From Candidatus Pelagibacter sp. (GTDB lineage: Bacteria > Pseudomonadota > Alphaproteobacteria > Paracaedibacterales > CAIOTO01), in the NCBI GenBank assembly GCA_013823725.1, contig PNMQ01000008.1, positions 1-64,000 of the forward strand: a stretch of 64,000 nucleotides of DNA, read 5' to 3'. Every line of letters begins with the position of its first letter. Position 1 is the first letter of the stretch. Made by a program: the position numbers and the translations under genes. The notes below the pieces were generated by a model. The model worked only from the letters and a program-made list of their open reading frames with translations. It had not been told where the DNA came from and made no database searches. Shown piece after piece: positions 7,567-15,926 of this stretch.

Positions 7567-9204
7567 GTGAAAAAAATTTATAACAGATATATCTATATAA
7601 TCTTTTGTTTTTATATATATCCAATAACTTTGACAGTTGCTGAAGGATCCCCACCTAAATGGATTCCACAAATTAATTTCAACATAAAACAGGGAAATAA
7701 ACGTGACATTGGTTGGATGGGTGCCTTTGCTCCCATTTTACAAACTAATGACACCTTAACTTATATAGACTTTCGCTTTATGGCAGATAGTAATCAAGAT
7801 CAAGAAGGTAACTTTGGGCTAGGTTATCGATGGTTAAATCCAGACATGTTATCAATCACTGGGATTTATGGATATTTTGATCGTCGATTTAGCAGTTTTG
7901 GCAACAAATACAGCCAGATGACTTTTGGCACTGAATATTTAAGCACAACATGGGATTACAGAGGAAATATCTATGTTCCAGAAAGTACAACATTTACAAA
8001 TAAAACGAATACCTATGAAACAAAAATAGAAAATCTAAATAAGTTCCAAAAAATTGAAACAGTGACTACCCATTTACACATAAACAAAGAAATACCACTT
8101 AAAGGTTTAGATATTGAAATTGGCCGATCGATATATGGCGTACCAAAACTTCGCTTATACTTAGGAGGATATTATTTTCATGGGCGTAAAGGACTAGCTT
8201 CTATAAAAGGGAAACAAATTCGATCGACCTATGCTTTTAATAATATAGTCATGTTACAAGCAGAATTTCGACACGATAACGTACGAAAAAAAAATTATTA
8301 TATCGGCCTTGAAATTAATATTCCCATACATTTAAATTCAGGTACGGACAAAAGAAAAAAATTATCTTATATAGAAAGACGAATGACCGAAGCCCCTATT
8401 CGTGACGTTGACATTGTTTCTCAAACTGTTCAAAAACAATTTATTGATAGTCAAGAAAGTAGAACTATTCCAGCAAGCACTCGTTCAAGAAATCGACAAT
8501 CGAAAGTTTTTAACGAAACAACTTCAGCGGCTGTTCTCGATAAAAGCCAAAATTTTAATCAGAATGACTCATTTTTTTCAGGAATATACTGTACGGAAAT
8601 TGGAGCGACATCTCGCACTCGTGAACGAAAAAACACATCTAGGGCACAAAAGAAAAGTCAGAAATCTTTATACTCTGAAAACACTAGTGTAAATAGTTAT
8701 ACGCAAAAAAGCAGCCATCATCATAGTGGAAACTGTTGCGCAGCAAAATTTACAACACATTCATCATCGAGTCTTTACCGTTCTGTTTCTGCACAGTACG
8801 CTCAAAAACAAACTGTCAACTTAACATCTAGAGCACATAATCATATAGGTAATTGCTGTCAAAACCAAGCTTCAAAATCTATAGGTTCCAAAGTTTCCCC
8901 TTCTCAATCATGGAAAGCAAGAGCTTACAAAACTCAACTTTCAACATCCCATAAACATGGTGCTCACTGTAATCACGGAATGAAACCTACAACTTTTCAT
9001 GTACATAAAACGGACATTTTAAAGGGTTCAAAAAAAATATCCCCACACAATAAAGGTAAAAAACATCATTCACATCATGATCATAAAAACTGTACACATC
9101 ATCATAGCGAACCTGATTCTGATTTAATCCTTGAGATAAAAGATGATGAATCAGCCAATGAATCATCCCCTATTCATGAAACGCATCTTCCATCAAGAAA
9201 GTAG
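7567..9204 (+). CDS. Inverse-autotransporter-like beta-barrel protein with His/Cys-rich tail
   Basis: This 545-residue protein starts at a GTG and has an N-terminal signal peptide (residues 1-25, cleavage near TVA-EG). Residues ~30-260 resemble the inverse autotransporter (intimin/invasin) beta-domain: GNFGLGYRWLNPDMLSITGIY, YFDRR, a short LGGYYF segment, and LQAEFRHDN followed by YYIGLEINIP, ending in an RRMTEAPIRDVDIV segment typical of the barrel exit. No Ig-like passenger domains follow. Instead, residues 300-545 are Ser/Lys-rich with four His/Cys clusters about 40 residues apart (383-391, 423-431, 461-471, 502-513). These look like metal-binding sites. The likely location is the outer membrane with the tail exposed outside. 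Confidence 0.7.
   Translation: MKKIYNRYIYIIFCFYIYPITLTVAEGSPPKWIPQINFNIKQGNKRDIGWMGAFAPILQTNDTLTYIDFRFMADSNQDQEGNFGLGYRWLNPDMLSITGIYGYFDRRFSSFGNKYSQMTFGTEYLSTTWDYRGNIYVPESTTFTNKTNTYETKIENLNKFQKIETVTTHLHINKEIPLKGLDIEIGRSIYGVPKLRLYLGGYYFHGRKGLASIKGKQIRSTYAFNNIVMLQAEFRHDNVRKKNYYIGLEINIPIHLNSGTDKRKKLSYIERRMTEAPIRDVDIVSQTVQKQFIDSQESRTIPASTRSRNRQSKVFNETTSAAVLDKSQNFNQNDSFFSGIYCTEIGATSRTRERKNTSRAQKKSQKSLYSENTSVNSYTQKSSHHHSGNCCAAKFTTHSSSSLYRSVSAQYAQKQTVNLTSRAHNHIGNCCQNQASKSIGSKVSPSQSWKARAYKTQLSTSHKHGAHCNHGMKPTTFHVHKTDILKGSKKISPHNKGKKHHSHHDHKNCTHHHSEPDSDLILEIKDDESANESSPIHETHLPSRK
8713..9105 (+). repeat. Four His/Cys cluster repeats within the barrel protein
   Basis: Clusters encoded at 8713-8739 (SHHHSGNCC), 8833-8859 (AHNHIGNCC), 8947-8979 (SHKHGAHCNHG) and 9070-9105 (SHHDHKNCTHHH) share an HxHxGxC-like core. 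They recur every 38-42 residues. The sequence between them is Ser/Lys-rich and not conserved. Confidence 0.75.
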
Positions 9205-9306
9205 AAAATGGCTGAGACAATAACTCTATATCCATTTTTTCGTTAAACTAAAAGCTGTTTCGTATTATTTTTGATAAAATCAAATATTGCTAAATAAAGC
9301 TTAAAC

Positions 9307-10488
9307 CTATTCGCCTAATCTAAAAATTTCAATAAAGGTTAAATCATCAGAATATGTGCTATTCGGATTTAAGTTAGAAGATAAAATATCGTAAACTTTT
9401 TGATCATGAGGAAGAGCACTAAAAAATTGGAAGAGGTAATTTTCTTCAAATGATATGCCTGATACTTCTGGGGATTCCCATAATAAATCACTATACAATA
9501 AAAGCGAATGGTGTGGTTCAAAGGATAGTGTATGGGACTGATATTCAACATTATCCAACACACCCAAAGACATTCCTGTGCTGTCACCTGTAATAAAACT
9601 GTGATCTAAATGAGAATAAATAATTGGTGCCGTGGAGCTTGCAGAACTATAGGTAAATGTATTATGTTTTTTGTTGATAACACCATATAAAAACGTTGCA
9701 AAACTACCTACAGGCATGAATTTTTTTAAACTTTTATTTAATTTACCCAAAAATTTTTCTGGTTCACAAAGATAATCATTAAACTCTGTAATTAAAGTAT
9801 GAAGTCTAAACGTATTCATGGATGCTTTTATGCCTTTACCTGAAAAATCGCATAACCAGACTGCAAAGTTATTTTCATCTATTTCTTTGATACCCCATAA
9901 ATCACCACTTAAAAATCGACTGGGTCTAAATATGTTTTTAATAGCAAATTGATTGTCTTTTTCGATTTTTTCAAAATTATTTCGAGAGGGTAATAATGAA
10001 AGTTGCAAATCAAAAGCCATCGAAATGTCGTCAGCAGCCGTTGAATAATACTCTTCCAGCTCAGTCATTAAGAATTTTGTTTTCAATAAATTATTGACTC
10101 GTGCGACAAGCTCTAAATGATGTATAGGTTTGATGACAACATCATTTGCACCATTTTTCCAAGCCTGAATTTGTTGTTCGGGCTGCGACATCCCTGTTTG
10201 AATAATAATCGGTAAATTTTGAAATTCAGGCATACTTCTTATTCGCCTAATAACTTCAAAACCATCCATAACTGGCATCATCAGATCAAGTATTACAATG
10301 TCAGGTTGGAATTCGTGAAGTTTATTTAAAGCTTCAACTCCATCAGCTGCACGCTCAAAATTATAAAAACCTGCGTTTTTAAGATAAGTCATAATAATAG
10401 CGATATTTAAATCAGTATCATCAATAATCATAATTTTACTTTTTTGTAAATTATGAACGTCTCTTCTGACCCGCGTGGTTATTTTCAT
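9307..10488 (-). CDS. Response regulator with PP2C-type (RsbU/SpoIIE) phosphatase
   Basis: This 393-residue protein joins a receiver domain (residues ~17-135; acidic pocket IIDD, phospho-acceptor Asp68 in VILDLMMP, conserved Thr in IQTG, Lys in IKPI) to a SpoIIE/RsbU PP2C phosphatase domain (~180-390). The metal-binding aspartates appear in SGDLWG, CDFSGKGIKAS, SDLLWE and SDDLTFIEI, so the phosphatase looks intact. Such proteins dephosphorylate a STAS antagonist when activated. The STAS gene lies immediately upstream, 19 bp away, and an MCP-like gene precedes that. The target anti-sigma factor or kinase is not in the window. Confidence 0.92.
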   Translation of the reverse strand: MKITTRVRRDVHNLQKSKIMIIDDTDLNIAIIMTYLKNAGFYNFERAADGVEALNKLHEFQPDIVILDLMMPVMDGFEVIRRIRSMPEFQNLPIIIQTGMSQPEQQIQAWKNGANDVVIKPIHHLELVARVNNLLKTKFLMTELEEYYSTAADDISMAFDLQLSLLPSRNNFEKIEKDNQFAIKNIFRPSRFLSGDLWGIKEIDENNFAVWLCDFSGKGIKASMNTFRLHTLITEFNDYLCEPEKFLGKLNKSLKKFMPVGSFATFLYGVINKKHNTFTYSSASSTAPIIYSHLDHSFITGDSTGMSLGVLDNVEYQSHTLSFEPHHSLLLYSDLLWESPEVSGISFEENYLFQFFSALPHDQKVYDILSSNLNPNSTYSDDLTFIEIFRLGE

Positions 10489-10507
10489 TGACTCATCTAC
10501 TTAAAAT

Positions 10508-10816
10508 TTATTTATTTACAATTTCAAACAAAGCATCAAATCGACCTAACTCTATCATTTTTTTTACCTGACCCGTTGCATTGACTAAAGCGATACTTCC
10601 TTTACACTCTTGAATTTTATCTCGAGCCAACAGCAACATACCTAATCCAGCAGAATCAATGAATTCTAAATCTGTTAAATCAAGTTGACAATATTGACTA
10701 TCTGTTGCACCAACAATATCAGTGATTTGTCTAAATAATGCGTAGTCAGAATAAGTAAGTCTTCCTTTAATTTCTATTTCTGCATTGATTCCTGTACTTT
10801 TTATTTTAAAAATCAT
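10508..10816 (-). CDS. STAS-domain anti-sigma-factor antagonist
   Basis: This 102-residue single STAS domain belongs to the SpoIIAA/RsbV type. The conserved segment LEFIDSAGLGMLL carries the candidate phospho-serine (Ser55). The downstream phosphatase gene would be expected to dephosphorylate it and so switch its binding partner. A good ribosome binding site (GAGAGAGGA) lies about 6 bases before the start. The cognate serine kinase/anti-sigma factor is not seen nearby. Confidence 0.9.
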   Translation of the reverse strand: MIFKIKSTGINAEIEIKGRLTYSDYALFRQITDIVGATDSQYCQLDLTDLEFIDSAGLGMLLLARDKIQECKGSIALVNATGQVKKMIELGRFDALFEIVNK

Positions 10817-10850
10817 CTTTTTTCCTCTCTCAAAAAAGTAAATTTTTTTA

Positions 10851-10903
10851 TCTGATTCTTTTAAATCAGAATCTTATTTTTCAGCTAGTCTTTAAAACTA
10901 GTT
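10851..10903 (-). other. Two tandem hairpins between the MCP-like and STAS genes
   Basis: TCTGATT (10851-10857) pairs with AATCAGA (10864-10870). A second stem of about 7 bp pairs 10883-10889 with 10897-10903. Neither is followed by a T run in the reading direction of the operon, so they look more like RNA-processing, stability or attenuation elements than terminators. Confidence 0.4.
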
Positions 10904-10918
10904 AAAAATTTTATCTGG

Positions 10919-11851
10919 TTATTTATTTTCAAATTCTTCTGATCCAAAAATATCTCCGTAGTCTACTAAAGAACCTTTTTTAATTTTTAAAAATACTTGT
11001 TTCAGTGATTTAACAACATTAATAATGTTTTGAAATTCTTCTTGAACACGATCTTGAAATTGAATACTTGAAATTAATTCGCGTGCAGATTGATTCGACT
11101 GATCGACAGATTCAACCACATTTTTTGAAATAGCCGATAAACGTGTCGAATTATCAACGAGACCTTCCATCATAACCTCTAACCTTTCTTTAGCTAGAAT
11201 ATTATCACTCATGTCTATTCGTGCTACTTGCTGCAAAATGTTTTGCGCATTAATTAAGGTCTCACTCATTTCTGTAACTTGACTTCTTATGTTTGTTGCT
11301 AATGTTTGAGTGTCATTTGAAAGTTCTCGAACTTCACTTGCAACAACTTGAAAACTTTCTCCAGCCTCTCCTGCTCTTACGGCTTCAATGGTTGCGTTAA
11401 GGGAAAGATATTTTGTTTTTTGATTAATAACTTCAATTTCATGAATACTTTTTTCAATATGAGTGAGCGTTTTCAGAGCATCATCCAAAATATAAATCAT
11501 AACCATTGCTTGCTTTGAAATTTCCAAAATACAACCAATAGAACTCATAAAAGTTTCTTTTAACAAAGCTGAAATTTGACGAATTTCAAATTCTTCGCCA
11601 TTAATATTAACCGAATGAGATAATTTTATGATCTCTTGCATGCATCTACTATTTTCAACACTAGAAGTTGCAAGCAACTGAAACTGATGAGAGAGTTCTA
11701 ATGTTTTTTTTTCGGTTAAGGAAGAAGCTTCTCCCAATGTTTTTTCAATTAAATCAGATGTTTTAGAAAATTGATTTCCAAAATCCATCCATTTACGTAA
11801 ATGGACTTCGTGTGCACTACCCATCAATTGTTTATCATCATCTCTCGTCAT
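10919..11851 (-). CDS. Soluble methyl-accepting-chemotaxis-like signalling protein
   Basis: This 310-residue protein has no transmembrane segment. Its centre (residues ~145-180) carries the MCP hairpin-tip signature, YLSLNATIEAVRAGEAGESF followed by QVVASEVRELS, with long helical coiled-coil arms on both sides. The C-terminal part (SIQFQDRVQEEFQNI) resembles chemoreceptor-like proteins with a Q-D-R motif. No ligand-binding domain is recognisable; the N-terminal 60 residues are a helical region. It opens an operon with the STAS and receiver-phosphatase genes. It may relay a cytoplasmic cue to that partner switch or to CheA/CheW encoded elsewhere. Confidence 0.85.
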   Translation of the reverse strand: MTRDDDKQLMGSAHEVHLRKWMDFGNQFSKTSDLIEKTLGEASSLTEKKTLELSHQFQLLATSSVENSRCMQEIIKLSHSVNINGEEFEIRQISALLKETFMSSIGCILEISKQAMVMIYILDDALKTLTHIEKSIHEIEVINQKTKYLSLNATIEAVRAGEAGESFQVVASEVRELSNDTQTLATNIRSQVTEMSETLINAQNILQQVARIDMSDNILAKERLEVMMEGLVDNSTRLSAISKNVVESVDQSNQSARELISSIQFQDRVQEEFQNIINVVKSLKQVFLKIKKGSLVDYGDIFGSEEFENK

Positions 11852-12305
11852 TCTAGAATCTCATGTGTGGGTGAAACTAACTTTATTGATTACAGAATTG
11901 CATAATATGTGTTGCTACTTCGTTAATATTCCATTCTTTTTCTACAGCACTCATTGTCGTATTAGCTCATAAATATAATTAATATAGCAAGGTGGGTTAT
12001 AGTATTCATAAAATGTTTAAGATCATATATTTAATTTTTACTCAAAAAAGAAATTAAAATTTTAAAAAATAGTATTTTTATAAAAATTAATTCTAACATT
12101 CTACTAATTTGAATAAATACTTTATCTAACCATACACATATTTGAAACACTCAATTCATTCAAGATACTAATTAATATGTTAATAAAAACTTCATAATTA
12201 TTAATATAATATTTATAATTATTAATAAACTGTTAACTTTTTTATTTAATACTACGCCTACACAGAAATCAAATGTGTAACTAGATCTTAAAAAAGGAAG
12301 TAGTT
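11852..12305. other. 454-bp AT-rich intergenic region upstream of patatin
   Basis: This divergent gap separates the signalling operon and the secreted patatin gene. It holds a 13-bp direct repeat (12194-12206 and 12215-12227) and a short inverted repeat (12259-12264 with 12274-12279). A good ribosome binding site (AAGGAAG at about 12295-12301) precedes the patatin start. No small open frame or structured RNA was convincing. Confidence 0.5.
12194..12227 (+). repeat. 13-bp direct repeat upstream of the patatin gene
   Basis: The sequence ATAATTATTAATA occurs at 12194-12206 and again at 12215-12227, a centre-to-centre distance of 21 bp (two helical turns). It lies about 80-110 bp before the patatin start, a usual position for an activator site. 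Low complexity makes chance possible. Confidence 0.45.
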
Positions 12306-13700
12306 ATGAAAAAATCAATAGCATTTAAAACATTTTTAGGTATGTATTTAATACCTATATGTTTAGCCGGAAATATTCTAAACGATAACTTCGAGGAAAC
12401 CAAGCCAGTAGTTTCTGAAAACTTGTCCTCTTCACACAAACAAGATTTAGCATTTGGATATTGGAGAGATGATGTATCTGATTTAGCATCAACCGATAGC
12501 GACTCAACATATTCAAGTCCTTTAAATACACCACCAAAACAAAAATCATCTAACTTTATATTCAATCCATTAGTTCTAGATCAAAATGTTGACACAACCG
12601 ATTTACTAGAAACCTTGTCAATATCAAGCACTACAAGTACTGTAAGTACTGTTTCATCTACAACTCAAGAAAATGCACCCGAAATTAGAGTATTAAGTCT
12701 TGATGGTGGAGGTGTTAGAGGAATAATAGAAGCTCGGGTTTTAATGCATATTGAAAAAGAAGTAGGAAAGCCTATTTCTCAAATTTTTGATCTTATTGGA
12801 GGCACATCAGCAGGAGGAATGATTGCAACTTTGCTTTCCATGCCAAATAAAGATGCCCCTCTTACACCACAATACAGTGCTGAAGACATCCTTAATCTTC
12901 TACTTACTAAATCTGATCGATTATTTACCAAAAATATTTTTTCTTTTTGGGGGGTTTTTGGCACAAAATATACTCCCTCAGGATTAGAGTCATTACTTCA
13001 CGAATTCTACAAAAACTTCCATCTTCACGACTCTCTTGTAGATACAGCCGTATTTGCATATGACGTAAATAATAACCAATTGTCAACTTTATCCAGTTGG
13101 TCCAATGAAAATATTTTAACAAGAGATGCAGTAGGTGCCACAACTGCTGCACCCGTTTATTTTCCAGCTTATACTATCAAACCGTCCAACCATGAACAAT
13201 ATGGACAACATAGATCCTATATTGATGGCGGAGTTGGGGCCAATAATCCTGCTGTCATGCTATGGATGGAAGCTATAAAAAGATTTGACAGAAAAAGTAA
13301 ATTCGATATTATTTCACTGGGCACTGGAGACTTTCAAAAACGTATTCGTCCTCAAAAAGTTAAAAACGGCGGGTTGTTTACATGGCTTAAGTTTTTTCCA
13401 AGACTGATATCCTCCAATCAACAATCAACAACCAATAACATCCTTAATTTTTTTATGGAAGATTATCAAAACAGACTCCAACCATCAACAAACATCAAAG
13501 GAGAAGGATATTACACGCGTTTTAACCCTACAATGGTAGGAGAATCGTCTGCTTTAGATAATTATTCACCCGAACACCTTAGTAATCTATTACGTTTAAC
13601 GGATATATATATGTTCAATCATAAAGAAGAGTTAAGCAACATGATCACAAGATTAAAAGGAGAACGCTATACAGATTGGTTGAAAAGACAAGATATTTAA
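12306..13700 (+). CDS. Exported patatin-like phospholipase
   Basis: This 464-residue protein has a signal peptide (residues 1-22, ending CLAG), a Ser/Thr/Asp-rich linker (~25-125) and a patatin domain (~127-400). The oxyanion loop is DGGGVRG (133-139), the nucleophile elbow is GTSAG (Ser168), and the catalytic Asp lies in DGG (Asp307), so the Ser-Asp dyad is complete. Patatins hydrolyse acyl chains of glycerolipids. Exported members, such as ExoU-like and rickettsial Pat proteins, act on host membranes. The long linker may be a secretion or spacer region. The start is fixed by an AAGGAAG ribosome site. Host targeting is inference. Confidence 0.9.
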   Translation: MKKSIAFKTFLGMYLIPICLAGNILNDNFEETKPVVSENLSSSHKQDLAFGYWRDDVSDLASTDSDSTYSSPLNTPPKQKSSNFIFNPLVLDQNVDTTDLLETLSISSTTSTVSTVSSTTQENAPEIRVLSLDGGGVRGIIEARVLMHIEKEVGKPISQIFDLIGGTSAGGMIATLLSMPNKDAPLTPQYSAEDILNLLLTKSDRLFTKNIFSFWGVFGTKYTPSGLESLLHEFYKNFHLHDSLVDTAVFAYDVNNNQLSTLSSWSNENILTRDAVGATTAAPVYFPAYTIKPSNHEQYGQHRSYIDGGVGANNPAVMLWMEAIKRFDRKSKFDIISLGTGDFQKRIRPQKVKNGGLFTWLKFFPRLISSNQQSTTNNILNFFMEDYQNRLQPSTNIKGEGYYTRFNPTMVGESSALDNYSPEHLSNLLRLTDIYMFNHKEELSNMITRLKGERYTDWLKRQDI

Positions 13701-13776
13701 TCAATAAATAAGAAAGATCATATTCAATTAAAGTAACATAAAATATTTTAGCAGAACATATTTCGTCAAATATAAA

Positions 13777-15144
13777 TTATAAACCTAAAATAAAGTACCC
13801 TGGATTTTCTAACATCTTTTTTAACGTGGCTAAAAATGTCACAGCTTCTTTTCCATCAATTAAACGATGATCATAAGACAAAGCAAGATACATCATTGGC
13901 CGAACTTCTATCTTTCCATCAACAACTACTGCCCTTTCCTGAATTTTATGCATTCCTAAAATTGCAGACTGAGGAGGATTAATAATAGGAGTTGATAACA
14001 AAGAACCAAAGACACCTCCATTAGAGATGGAAAATGTACCACCTGACATTTCTTGCAACGACAATTTATTGTTTTTAGCTTTTTGACTAAATTCAAATAT
14101 TTTCTTTTCTATTTCCCACATTTCCAAAAGATCTGCATCTCTTAACACAGGAACAACTAAACCCTGAGGTGCCGATATAGCTACACTGATATCAATATAA
14201 TTTGAAGAAACAATTTCAGCCCCTTCTATGCGACTATTAATAATTGGGAATTCTTGCAATGCTTTAACACAAGCCTTCACAAAAAATGACATAAACCCTA
14301 ATTTAATTTGATGCTTTCTCTCAAATTCATCTTTATATAACGATCGTAAAGAAAAAATCTGAGACATATCTATTTCATTAAACGTCGTTAATATGGCAGC
14401 TGTATTCTGAGCATGCTTAAGTCTTTCAGAAATTTTTTGTCGCAAACGACTCATGGTAATTCTGGATTCTTGACGTTCATTCACATCAGCTTCGACTTCA
14501 TCGATTACGTCTTCCTCTAATGGCTCGCCGATAACATTTTGATTTTGACTATCTATTTCAGGTTCTAAAACCGGAACTATTGCCGTAATAGGGTTATCAA
14601 CAGAAACTTCTTGATGACTAACTTCTTCAGCAACATCAGTCTTAGAAATACGACCATCAAGCCTGGATACATGAACATTCTTTAAATTATTATCGATTAT
14701 TTTCTTTCTAGCAGCAGGAGATGCAAAATCAAATAAAGCCTTTTTTGATACAAAATCAATAGTTGTTGAATCTAAAAACTCTTGTTTTTGATTTTGATGT
14801 TCAACCCCAATATCAGATTGTACTTGAATTATATCTTTATCATTTTCTAGAGTTTCAAGTAAAACTTTTGGATTAACAGAAATATCTGTAACTGGAATAT
14901 GTAGACTAGTCTCTAAAATACCGACAATCTCGTTAATTTTCACTAACGAACCTTCAGATTTTAAAATTTCACCTAAAACTCCATCATGTGGCGCTAGAAT
15001 TTCTAAAGTAATTTTATCTGTTTCTAATTCTAATAAAAGTTCATCTTGCTTAACTCTATCACCTTTTCTACGAACCCACTTAGCAACAGTAGCCTCCACA
15101 ATAGATTCACCAAGAACAGGCACTTTAATTTCAATACCAGACAT
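13777..15144 (-). CDS. sucB: Dihydrolipoyl succinyltransferase, E2 of 2-oxoglutarate dehydrogenase
   Basis: This 455-residue protein transfers succinyl groups to CoA in the 2-oxoglutarate dehydrogenase complex of the TCA cycle. Domains in order: one lipoyl domain (residues 1-~78, lipoyl-lysine in ETDKITLE), an acidic linker, an E3-binding domain ([10 protein letters not shown], ~137-172), a second acidic linker, and the catalytic acetyltransferase-type domain (~228-455) with active-site SYDHRLIDG near the C-terminus. The E1 gene (sucA) and E3 gene are not here. Instead the gene lies 33 bp after the Rieske gene. Confidence 0.95.
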   Translation of the reverse strand: MSGIEIKVPVLGESIVEATVAKWVRRKGDRVKQDELLLELETDKITLEILAPHDGVLGEILKSEGSLVKINEIVGILETSLHIPVTDISVNPKVLLETLENDKDIIQVQSDIGVEHQNQKQEFLDSTTIDFVSKKALFDFASPAARKKIIDNNLKNVHVSRLDGRISKTDVAEEVSHQEVSVDNPITAIVPVLEPEIDSQNQNVIGEPLEEDVIDEVEADVNERQESRITMSRLRQKISERLKHAQNTAAILTTFNEIDMSQIFSLRSLYKDEFERKHQIKLGFMSFFVKACVKALQEFPIINSRIEGAEIVSSNYIDISVAISAPQGLVVPVLRDADLLEMWEIEKKIFEFSQKAKNNKLSLQEMSGGTFSISNGGVFGSLLSTPIINPPQSAILGMHKIQERAVVVDGKIEVRPMMYLALSYDHRLIDGKEAVTFLATLKKMLENPGYFILGL

Positions 15145-15177
15145 ACACTCTCTCTTTCTGCAATAGACTGTAAAACA

Positions 15178-15774
15178 TCAACCTATTTTAATAACTTGCC
15201 CATTTTTTAAAAAATCATACGGTGGCACTTCTAAATTTTTTGGAGCAGGACCACGAAGAACTCTACCAGAATTATCGTACAATGAACCATGACATGCACA
15301 CGTCCATCCCTGTTCAGAAACAGCATTAGATAACTCTCTTCGTTCATTAGGGACACACCCAAGATGTGTACAAACCCCCACAACAACCAGCCATTCAGGA
15401 TTTTTTGAAAAACGCTCTTGATCTGTTTGAGGATCTATTAAATTTTTCAAAGACACTTTTTGCATCTCTTGAATCTCTTGAGTAGTCCTTCGTCTTATGA
15501 ACACAGGCTTACCCCTCCACATAAAAACTTTCGTCGTACCTGTCTGTATCGATGATGTGTCAACTTCTATGGAAGATTGTGCTAAAACATCTGCAGACGG
15601 ATTCATTGAACGGATTAAATTAAAAATACAACAACCTACACCCACAGTCCCCATAGCACCTGCTGTTAGTGTTAAAAAATCTCTTCTTGTTGTTGGTAAT
15701 AACTCTACATTTGTATCGATTGCATTTTGTTTATCATAGTCAACAGTTTGCGAAGAAGACTCGTTTTCAATCAT
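15178..15774 (-). CDS. petA: Ubiquinol-cytochrome c reductase Rieske iron-sulfur subunit
   Basis: This 198-residue subunit carries electrons from ubiquinol to cytochrome c1 in the bc1 complex. Both cluster-binding boxes are present: CTHLGCVP and CACHGSLYDNSGR, giving two Cys and two His ligands. The N-terminus carries a twin-arginine-like motif (TTRRDFLTL, residues ~28-36) followed by one transmembrane anchor (~37-60). Cytochrome b and c1 genes (petB, petC) usually follow directly but do not; sucB follows instead. The C-terminal PAPKNLEVPPYDF is standard for the family. Confidence 0.95.
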   Translation of the reverse strand: MIENESSSQTVDYDKQNAIDTNVELLPTTRRDFLTLTAGAMGTVGVGCCIFNLIRSMNPSADVLAQSSIEVDTSSIQTGTTKVFMWRGKPVFIRRRTTQEIQEMQKVSLKNLIDPQTDQERFSKNPEWLVVVGVCTHLGCVPNERRELSNAVSEQGWTCACHGSLYDNSGRVLRGPAPKNLEVPPYDFLKNGQVIKIG

Positions 15775-15926
15775 ACCGCTTTTTCTTTATCTTTCTAGTT
15801 TCTTTAAATTTTAAAAAAAAATAATAATTTATACAAGTTCTGACCTAATAAATACACCTAAAAAATTAACATTTATATAATGCTGACTTTTTATGCATCA
15901 TATATCTTACTTGCAAGATGTCAAAA

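Noticed and set aside
10851-10903. Internal terminator of the signalling operon
   Set aside because: There is no T run after either stem in the reverse direction, so they are recorded as structures of unknown role.
11852-12305. Small RNA gene in the largest gap
   Set aside because: The region is nearly all A and T, with no GC-rich stem or paired promoter-terminator that would mark a structured RNA.
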